Notes under the pieces: generated by a model
Told to the model about the DNA's origin: nothing
Database searches by the model: none
What the model saw: the letters and a program-made list of their open reading frames with translations, nothing else
Position numbers and translations under genes: made by a program
Source: an uncultured Planctomycetaceae bacterium
Lineage (GTDB): Bacteria; Planctomycetota; Planctomycetia; Pirellulales; Pirellulaceae
Direction of reading: 5' to 3'
Assembly: GCA_903927685.1 (NCBI GenBank)
Contig: CAIYOB010000896.1
Span: forward strand, 1 to 20,385
DNA length: 20,385 nt
Shown: positions 8,801-13,823 of the stretch, piece after piece
Position numbering within the stretch: the first letter of the stretch is position 1
How the letters are laid out: every line of letters begins with the position of its first letter

Positions 8801-10064
8801 GGCCAGCAGCACGCGGGATTTGGCGGTCCAGTGGCTGGGGCGACCGGGGCCGAGCTTCCAAGCCGACCGGAATGGCCGCAAGCCGTCGCCGCTGTCCGTG
8901 GCGGGGCGATTGTACTTGCAGGGTCTGCACCGGATCCTCGCCTTGGACGCCTACAACGGCTCGCCGCTGTGGTCCCTGGAGATCCCGGACTTCGAGCGGT
9001 ACAACATGCCTCGCGATTGCGGCAACTGGTGCGCCGACCGCGAGTATGTCTATGCCGCTGTGCGCGACAAGTGTTGGCGGATCGACGCCGCGAGCGGGCG
9101 CGTGGTCGATCAGCGGGACGTCGTTCCGCCGGCCAGCGCCGACTGGCGGTACGATTGGGGATATCTGGCCAGCGACGGTCCGCGACTGATCGGCAGCGCC
9201 GTGAAACAAGACGCGTCGTGGACCGGGTTTTGGGGCGGCGCCGACGCCGGCTGGTACGATGCCCGCAGCGGGGCTGTCACGTTTCCCGTCTGCAGCGACA
9301 ACCTGTTCGCGCTCGACAAGGCGACGGGGCGGCCCGCCTGGACCTATGCCGGCGGCGTCATCCTGAATTCGACGATCACCGTGGCCGGTGGCCGCGTCTA
9401 TTTCGTCGAGAGCCGCCATCCGGACGTGAAAGCCTGGCCGGAGCGGCGGGTGGGCAGGCCGGAGTTGTGGGAGCAGCAGTTCCTGGTGGCCCTGGACGCC
9501 GAAACCGGCTCGGCGGTCTGGCAGCAGCCTATCGATACGGAGAACGGCGATGTTGTGTTCTATCTGGCGCACAGCCAGGACCGTCTGGTGATCGTTGCCT
9601 CGACCCACGGGCGCTACCACGTGTACGGGTTTTCGACGCAGCGTGGCGAGCCGGTTTGGGAGCAGCGCGTGGACTGGCCCGAGGGCAAAGGCGACCACGG
9701 CAAAGCGATGTCCCGGCCGGCGATCGTGGGCGGACAAGTCTACGTGCGGCCGGGCGCGTTCTCGCTGGCGGACGGCAAGCCGCTGCCGCAAGCCGTTCCC
9801 CCCGGCGGCTGCGGTACGTACGCCTGCACAGCCAGCACGTTGGTCTATCGCTCCGGCACGGTCACGCTGTGGGACCGGGCCACCGGGGGCGTCAGCGGCT
9901 GGCCTCGGCTGCGGCCCGATTGTTGGCTCAGCACCATCCCCGCTGCGGGCATGCTGCTGTCGCCCGAAGGCGGCGGCGGTTGCAGTTGCGGCAGTTGGCT
10001 GGAAACGTCGATCGGGTTCATGCCGCGCCCGACGCCAGCTGACAGGGAAGACAGCGGCGGCTGA
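5859..10064 (+). CDS. Giant exported PQQ-propeller / LamG / Fn3-like / methyltransferase-like fusion protein
   Basis: The product has 1401 residues. It starts at TTG 5859, supported by GGGAGG (5847-5852) 6 nt upstream and by the signal peptide that follows (about 1-21, ending F-G-S). Domain order: PQQ-like propeller blades, about 23-415 (Y-F-G-S-S-A-D-D-T-V-R-C-L-D; L-D-A-A-T-G; A-L-D-A-R-D-G-R-I-V-W); an Ala/Pro/Ser linker; a LamG/concanavalin-like domain, about 455-670 (W-Y-H-V-V-G-T-Y-D-G, L-Y-V-D-G); an Fn3-like domain, about 686-770. Next is a class I methyltransferase-like domain, about 795-905, with V-Y-G-S-G-D-G (813-819), acidic D837 in V-I-G-V-D-E-D and V-L-R-P-D-G-G. A second PQQ-like propeller covers about 960-1401 and ends G-G-G-C-S-C-G-S-W-L-E-T-S. 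I recall similar fusions in other planctomycetes but cannot verify this. It is probably periplasmic or surface-exposed. The role is unknown; neighbours suggest glycan processing. Confidence 0.85.
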   Translation: MIGLRYSVLLFTWLAASPAFGSDWPTYQHDVRRSGYSDEPLDASRLRAAWTWRSPQPPQPAWGGPARWDAYAGHRDLPSMRNYDLAFHAIAVGDAVYFGSSADDTVRCLDAANGRLVWSFTTGGPVRLAPTWSEGRVYFGSDDGYAYCLRADSGQLLWKFQPPGLDSRPQILNDGRLIPLHPCRTGMLVDGATAYCGYGLLPWEDTYLCALDAATGQPAGPGRYIRKLPALTLEASPAAMADTLVFPQGRIAPQLFRRSDGADQGQLKNSGGGSLVVVALDSTIFHGPAAEPRQGELRRSDPRTLETIVGHGRGKAIVCAGPVCYLLTDDSLVASDLASRRQLWLVPSEYPYALIAAGETLFAGGDDQVAALDARDGRIVWRQPVQGHACGLAAARGRLLVSTDEGAIHCFDSSAAAAPTTESKSTAGAPASPASAEPHPEEPLANIAPSDEPGLLGRWVFQSPHIQGDAVRDWAGRTDAHTLSGVRLERVGRFQALVADGRTQSVRIADDYRRVPVPSGRMTAEAWVRVDQPLAWGGIVGAIQDNGSDEHGWLLGYCNSRFSFALAGAQGNGRLTYLNADADFATGRWYHVVGTYDGAAMKLYVDGALAGSSSVQRGDIRYPPQAFYEIGAYHDKDEYFRLTGRIHEVRVFDLALTADQVAAHYAAVADRFPQPAPTPEHRPLPLAAGPWLQFSEPGTAVVRWKSHSPTASVLEYGADDAVQRMVEPAMKTEHELRLTGLRPNRRYWYAIRNEAEDPPAATERFECDTFHNYTLGPIAGDAEARFDDASGSFSRAADEILRRTEARSGICLVYGSGDGRLAYQLARRSSLRVIGVDEDEARVEASRAALLAAGVYGSRVALHSVPSLDSLPMIGRFANLVVSERVLVDGVACGQAAEMRRVLRPDGGVACLGQPAGVGRTLDAEVLRTWLAAGSIPANVSADAGGVWALYTEPPLAGIGQWTHLYGSADNSAYGGEQLGGASSTRDLAVQWLGRPGPSFQADRNGRKPSPLSVAGRLYLQGLHRILALDAYNGSPLWSLEIPDFERYNMPRDCGNWCADREYVYAAVRDKCWRIDAASGRVVDQRDVVPPASADWRYDWGYLASDGPRLIGSAVKQDASWTGFWGGADAGWYDARSGAVTFPVCSDNLFALDKATGRPAWTYAGGVILNSTITVAGGRVYFVESRHPDVKAWPERRVGRPELWEQQFLVALDAETGSAVWQQPIDTENGDVVFYLAHSQDRLVIVASTHGRYHVYGFSTQRGEPVWEQRVDWPEGKGDHGKAMSRPAIVGGQVYVRPGAFSLADGKPLPQAVPPGGCGTYACTASTLVYRSGTVTLWDRATGGVSGWPRLRPDCWLSTIPAAGMLLSPEGGGGCSCGSWLETSIGFMPRPTPADREDSGG

Positions 10065-10259
10065 CAGGTCCGCCGAAAACAACACGTTCCAGGATGTTGC
10101 GTTCCCCAAGTTTACTGGAGGAGGACGACACACGAGGCCGGCGTGGGGGCTTCCCAGGGAACGCGATGGGAGATCAAATGGAACGTCTTGCTGTCCCTCG
10201 GTATTCGCCGGACCGATCAGGATCTTGGTTCGCTTTCCTCCAGCCAGGAGAACGATGAC

Positions 10260-11762
10260 GTGAACAAGACGTTGCTGCTGCTGTTGCTTGCTTGGACCTG
10301 CGGCTTGGCAGCCGAATCCGGATCGGCCGCCGATGGCCTGCCGGACACCCGCCGGATGAATGTGCTCTTCATTATCGCTGAGGACTGGAATGCCAATACG
10401 CCCGGCTGCTACGGCAATCCGATCTGCCAGACGCCTAACCTGGACCGGTTTGCCACGACCGCGGTCCGTTTTGACTCGGCCTACGTCCAGGCGATCTGCT
10501 GCAATCCCTCGCGGACTTCGTTCCTGACGGGCCTGCGTCCGCTGACCACCGGCGTGTGGTCCAACGGCCAAGAGATGGACACGCACCTGCCGCCCGGGAC
10601 CGTCACCTTGCCGGAGATGTTGAAACACAAGGGCTTCACGACCGCGGTGATCGGCAAATTCTTCCACACGGTCGAGTATGCCGAAAAACAGCTGCTGGCG
10701 TTCGACCGGATCGAGATGTACGGCAAACCGCCGGGCTGGAACGGCCCCGGACCGATCCTGGCGTTCCCAACCGTGAAACTGCCGCCCGCCGAACGCGATC
10801 CGGCCCCGAAGAACAAGGCCAGCAAGGAGTACCGCCAGTGGCGCGCCAGGCATTCGGACCGCTATGGCGACTCGGGGCGGGAGCCCGAGCAGGAAGGCGA
10901 TTACCGTCACGCCCAGACGGCGATCGGTTTGCTGAAGGAGTTTTCCAAGTCACAGGATCGCTTCTTCCTTTCGGTGCATCAGTCGCGTCCGCATACTCCG
11001 TTGCTCGCGCCCAAGAAATACGTCGACATGTACGACCCGGCCCGGATCCCCGATCCGCCGGCTCCGCCTGCGAGCCTGCAAGGCTGCCCCTATCCCAAAC
11101 GTATGACGGGCGGCAACCCGGACATTTTCATGGAACGGCAGCCCACGCCCCAGCAGGCCAAGGAAGCGATCGCAGCCTACTATGCCTGCGTCAGCTTTGT
11201 CGATGACAACATCGGCCGCATCCTCGAATCCTTGACGGATCTGGGGCTGGCCGACAACACGATTGTCGTGGTCATGGGCGATCACGGCTTCCACCTGGGC
11301 GACCACGGCTTCTGGTCCAAGTACTCGATGCTCGAAGCCACCCGCCGCGCACCGCTGTGGGTCCGCGTGCCCGGGGCGGCGGGCAACGGCCAGGTCTGCC
11401 GCGAATTCGTCGAGTTCGTCGATCTCGTGCCGACCGTGGGCGAACTGGCCGGCCTGGACGTGCCGGCGAACCTCGAAGGCATCAGCTTTGCCCCGCTGTT
11501 GGCCAATCCCACGCGGCCCTGGAAGAAAGCCGTGTTCATGGTTGAAAACGAGGCCAGCCAGATGGTGCGGAACCGCCGGTACAGCTATCTGCAGTTCGAC
11601 AAGGGACCGGTACCCGCCGCGCTGTACGACTTGCAGAAGGACCCCTGGGAAATCGTGAATCTGGCGGACGATCCGGCCTATGCCGAGGCTCGTCAGAACA
11701 TGGCCGCGCTGCTCAAGGCAGGTTGGAAGGCCGCGTTGCCCGAACGATTTAGCCAGCCGTAA
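10260..11762 (+). CDS. Secreted sulfatase, iduronate-2-sulfatase-like
   Basis: The product has 500 residues. The start is GTG 10260, preceded by AGGAG (10246-10250) at 9 nt and followed by a signal peptide (N-K-T-L-L-L-L-L-L-A-W-T-C-G-L-A-A). The frame stays open to 10143, but that extension buries the signal peptide and lacks a well-placed ribosome binding site. Type I sulfatase features: I-I-A-E-D-W (metal site, Asp42), the formylglycine motif C-N-P-S-R with Cys81 followed by T-S-F-L-T-G, H-Q-S-R-P-H-T-P, and V-M-G-D-H-G-F-H-L-G-D-H-G-F-W-S-K, which is typical of the iduronate-2-sulfatase branch. The family uses formylglycine and Ca2+ to hydrolyse sulfate esters. Cys81 would need an FGE-type maturase encoded elsewhere. 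The first acidic pair is Glu-Asp rather than the usual Asp-Asp. It follows the PQQ fusion by 195 nt; the true substrate is unknown. Confidence 0.93.
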   Translation: MNKTLLLLLLAWTCGLAAESGSAADGLPDTRRMNVLFIIAEDWNANTPGCYGNPICQTPNLDRFATTAVRFDSAYVQAICCNPSRTSFLTGLRPLTTGVWSNGQEMDTHLPPGTVTLPEMLKHKGFTTAVIGKFFHTVEYAEKQLLAFDRIEMYGKPPGWNGPGPILAFPTVKLPPAERDPAPKNKASKEYRQWRARHSDRYGDSGREPEQEGDYRHAQTAIGLLKEFSKSQDRFFLSVHQSRPHTPLLAPKKYVDMYDPARIPDPPAPPASLQGCPYPKRMTGGNPDIFMERQPTPQQAKEAIAAYYACVSFVDDNIGRILESLTDLGLADNTIVVVMGDHGFHLGDHGFWSKYSMLEATRRAPLWVRVPGAAGNGQVCREFVEFVDLVPTVGELAGLDVPANLEGISFAPLLANPTRPWKKAVFMVENEASQMVRNRRYSYLQFDKGPVPAALYDLQKDPWEIVNLADDPAYAEARQNMAALLKAGWKAALPERFSQP

Positions 11763-11778
11763 ACGCCCGACACGCCGC

Positions 11779-11802
11779 GCGCTGGGCCCGGAACCCCAGC
11801 GC
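11779..11802 (+). terminator. GC-rich hairpin just after the sulfatase
   Basis: GCGCTGGG (11779-11786) and CCCAGCGC (11795-11802) pair perfectly around an 8-nt loop, 17 nt after the sulfatase stop. No U tract follows. It may protect the mRNA 3' end, act as a pause site or be a Rho-linked terminator; intrinsic termination is not demonstrated by the sequence. Confidence 0.45.
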
Positions 11803-11855
11803 TCGCCCCTGCCAGGCGAAGCCCCTGAATTCTGCCGCTCCGGAAAGGAACCCGT

Positions 11856-12539
11856 ATGATGTCTGATCGATTGAATCGTCGCAGGATGTTAAGCATGTTG
11901 GCGGCCGGTTCGGCCGCCTGGGCCGCGAGACCGTCGGCAGCTGCGGACGCGGAAGGCGTTGCCGGCAAGATCCTGATGCCCATCGGCGACGCCACCGAGG
12001 CGGTGGACACGCTGTACCCGTTCTTCCGCGTGCAGGAGGACGGTTACCAGGCCGTGGTGGCCGGTCCGGAGGCCCGCTTGTATCACATGGTCCTGCACGA
12101 AGTGCCGCCCAGTCCTGACGTGCCGTGGGACATTACCGAGGAGCGGCCGGGGTACCATCTTCAGGCCGACGTGGCCTTTCGTGACGTCCAGCCTGAAGAG
12201 TACGCGGGCCTGTTCGTTTCCGGCGGCCGGGCCCCGGAGTACTTGCGTTACGACCAGGATCTGCTGCGGATTACACGCCACTTTTTCGAGGCCCGCAAGC
12301 CTGTGGCCGTGGTCTGCCACGGAATTGAGATTGTCAGCGCCGCCGGAGTGATTCGCGGACGCACAGTGACCACAGTCGCCAAATGCGCGCTCGATGCCGA
12401 ACAGGGCGGCGCCAAGTACGTCAACCAGCCGGTCGTCGTCGACGGCAATCTGGTGAGCGCCCGCACTTGGCACGACAACGCCCCGTTCATGCGCGAGTTC
12501 ATGAAGTTGCTCAAGGCCCCCGGGAACTCAAAGGCGTAA
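11856..12539 (+). CDS. Tat-exported DJ-1/PfpI family protein
   Basis: The product has 227 residues. It begins with a twin-arginine-type leader (L-N-R-R-R-M-L-S-M-L-A-A-G-S-A-A-W-A-A, Arg8-Arg10), with cleavage probably near residue 30, so export after folding is predicted. The mature part is a class I glutamine-amidotransferase-like fold of the DJ-1/PfpI type: K-I-L-M-P-I-G-D near the first strand, Y-A-G-L-F-V-S-G-G-R-A-P-E-Y (Glu128 near the active site), and the nucleophile elbow V-A-V-V-C-H-G (Cys154, His155), then A-A-G-V-I-R-G-R. Family members include proteases, glyoxalase/deglycase-like enzymes and redox chaperones, so the reaction cannot be named. AAAGGAA (11844-11850) lies 5 nt before the ATG. 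It is the last of four consecutive plus-strand genes for exported proteins. Confidence 0.88.
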   Translation: MMSDRLNRRRMLSMLAAGSAAWAARPSAAADAEGVAGKILMPIGDATEAVDTLYPFFRVQEDGYQAVVAGPEARLYHMVLHEVPPSPDVPWDITEERPGYHLQADVAFRDVQPEEYAGLFVSGGRAPEYLRYDQDLLRITRHFFEARKPVAVVCHGIEIVSAAGVIRGRTVTTVAKCALDAEQGGAKYVNQPVVVDGNLVSARTWHDNAPFMREFMKLLKAPGNSKA

Positions 12540-12541
12540 CG

Positions 12542-12591
12542 AGCCCCACGGAGCGCCAGTCTTGCCCGCAGGCAACGCTAGCACGGGGGCT
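12542..12591. repeat. Nested palindromic structure after the DJ-1 gene
   Basis: Three arms nest symmetrically: AGCCCC (12542-12547) with GGGGCT (12586-12591), AGCG (12552-12555) with CGCT (12576-12579), and TTGCC (12562-12566) with GGCAA (12571-12575) around a CGCA loop. It begins 2 nt after the stop codon and is followed by AAAATCC. It could terminate or stabilise the DJ-1 transcript, or be a REP-like element. Confidence 0.5.
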
Positions 12592-12603
12592 AAAATCCAG
12601 CCT

Positions 12604-12631
12604 TTGGTTCACCACGCGGTTTCGGTATACT
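12604..12631 (+). promoter_or_regulatory. Sigma70-like promoter placing transcription start at the ATG
   Basis: TTGGTT (12604-12609), a 16-nt spacer and TATACT (12626-12631) form a good promoter. The -10 ends 7 nt before the ATG at 12639, so the predicted +1 is at or next to the start codon. No Shine-Dalgarno is visible there. The downstream gene is therefore probably leaderless. Confidence 0.6.
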
Positions 12632-12638
12632 CCGCCCC

Positions 12639-13751
12639 ATGCGTGCATGGAGGACGGGGCGATTCCTGGTTGGTGGACTAGGGCTGGCATTGGCCGCAAT
12701 GCTGGCGGGTTGCGGGACCACCAAGACGCGGAACGCCACGGAACAACTGCTGATCTCGGATGCGGTGGACCGCTCCATCGCCGTGATCGACTTTACACCC
12801 CTGGCGGGCAAGACGGTTTTTCTTGACACCAAGTACCTGGTCGCCGTCAAGACCGTCGGCTTTGTCAATGCGGAATACGTGACCAGCGCCCTCCGCCAGC
12901 AGCTGTTGGCCTCCGGTTGCCTGCTGCAGGACAAGGTGGAGGAAGCGGAATACGTCGTCGAGGCCAGGATTGGGACCTTGGGCACGGATGGACACGACGT
13001 GACTTACGGGATTCCGCCCAGTTCCGGGGTCGCTCAGGCGGCGGAGATGCTGCCCAACGTTCCCCGCGTCCCGATTCCGGATATCTCCCTGGCCAAGAAG
13101 GAAGACATGCTGGGCGCCGCCAAGGTAGCGGCGTTTGCTTATCACCGCGAGACGCGAATCCCGGTCTGGCAATCCGGCATCTCCGTGGCGACCAGCAACG
13201 CCCGGGACTCGTATATCCTGGGCGTCGGACCGATCCAGGACGGGACCATCTACCACGGCACACATTTCGCGGGCAGCCGCATGCAGATCCCGCTATTGTC
13301 CGGCAAGCAGCAGGCGCCGCCCTGGCGCGGTTTGGTCTCGCACTACGACGAGGTTCAGTTCGACAAGCTGACAGGCAAGATCGGCATCCCCGCGAAGCCC
13401 ACGGCCGAAGAAATCAATGCCCAAATCGAAGCCATCGTCAAGGTACCCAAGCTGTCCCCGCTGACCGAACAGATGTTTGCCGACATGAGTCCGCCCGCCC
13501 CGACGGCCAATGCCGTGCCCGCGCCAGCCGCGCCATCCGCCGCGCCGGCCCCGGCGGCAGACGGGCCCGTGGCGAGCGTCGCCGAACGTCCCAAGCCGTT
13601 ACCCGCGGTCGCACCCGAACCACCGACCACCGCTGTGGCCGCGCCGGCCAATCCTGCACCGCCGCCTGCCCCGCCGACCGCCCCGCCCGCGAATCAGCCT
13701 CCGCCTCCACCGCCAGCGGCACCGGGGCCAACTCCGCCAACTCCGCCGTAG
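12639..13751 (+). CDS. Lipoprotein with Pro/Ala-rich C-terminal tail, function unknown
   Basis: The product has 370 residues. A lipoprotein signal ends in L-A-G-C with Cys25 as the lipidation site. The conserved-looking body, about 26-285, includes T-K-T-R-N-A-T-E-Q-L-L-I-S-D-A-V-D, V-F-L-D-T-K-Y-L and Y-V-V-E-A-R-I-G-T-L-G-T-D-G. The start of this body reminds me of the planctomycete family named DUF6655, but this is unverified recollection. After about residue 285 the sequence is almost entirely Pro and Ala and ends in Pro runs. Such a tail could span the periplasm or peptidoglycan, though low complexity prevents a firm claim. The ATG at 12639 has no ribosome binding site and lies 7 nt after a -10 element. 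It ends 72 nt before the preferred comEC start. No enzymatic motif was seen. It might be an envelope-assembly lipoprotein; that is speculation. Confidence 0.82.
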   Translation: MRAWRTGRFLVGGLGLALAAMLAGCGTTKTRNATEQLLISDAVDRSIAVIDFTPLAGKTVFLDTKYLVAVKTVGFVNAEYVTSALRQQLLASGCLLQDKVEEAEYVVEARIGTLGTDGHDVTYGIPPSSGVAQAAEMLPNVPRVPIPDISLAKKEDMLGAAKVAAFAYHRETRIPVWQSGISVATSNARDSYILGVGPIQDGTIYHGTHFAGSRMQIPLLSGKQQAPPWRGLVSHYDEVQFDKLTGKIGIPAKPTAEEINAQIEAIVKVPKLSPLTEQMFADMSPPAPTANAVPAPAAPSAAPAPAADGPVASVAERPKPLPAVAPEPPTTAVAAPANPAPPPAPPTAPPANQPPPPPPAAPGPTPPTPP

Positions 13752-13787
13752 CCGGCCGCTGCGCGGGACTTTACGGGCTCGTCCGAA

Positions 13788-13816
13788 TTGACAGCCTCTC
13801 GGCCGGCTGGTCGAAT
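13788..13816 (+). promoter_or_regulatory. Sigma70-like promoter for comEC with consensus -35
   Basis: TTGACA (13788-13793, full consensus), a 17-nt spacer and TCGAAT (13811-13816, four of six) place +1 at about 13823-13824, exactly at the ATG of comEC. The TTG of this -35 box could be mistaken for a start codon of a longer comEC product. Confidence 0.58.
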
Positions 13817-13823
13817 AGCCCGT

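Noticed and set aside
10099..10164. 8-bp inverted repeat (GCGTTCCC / GGGAACGC) upstream of the sulfatase
   Set aside because: The arms are about 50 nt apart and no coherent intermediate structure was found; likely chance.
10143..10259. Longer N-terminus for the sulfatase from GTG 10143
   Set aside because: It places 39 non-signal-like residues before an obvious signal peptide. The GGAGGAGG nearby (10117-10124) is 18 nt from that GTG, too far, whereas AGGAG fits the GTG at 10260.
6564..10910. Minus-strand open frame of 1448 codons opposite the PQQ fusion and sulfatase
   Set aside because: It has no start context, domain-like motifs or signal. It is rich in Arg, Gln, Val and Gly, as expected for the antisense of GC-rich genes, and it runs across two well-supported plus-strand genes.
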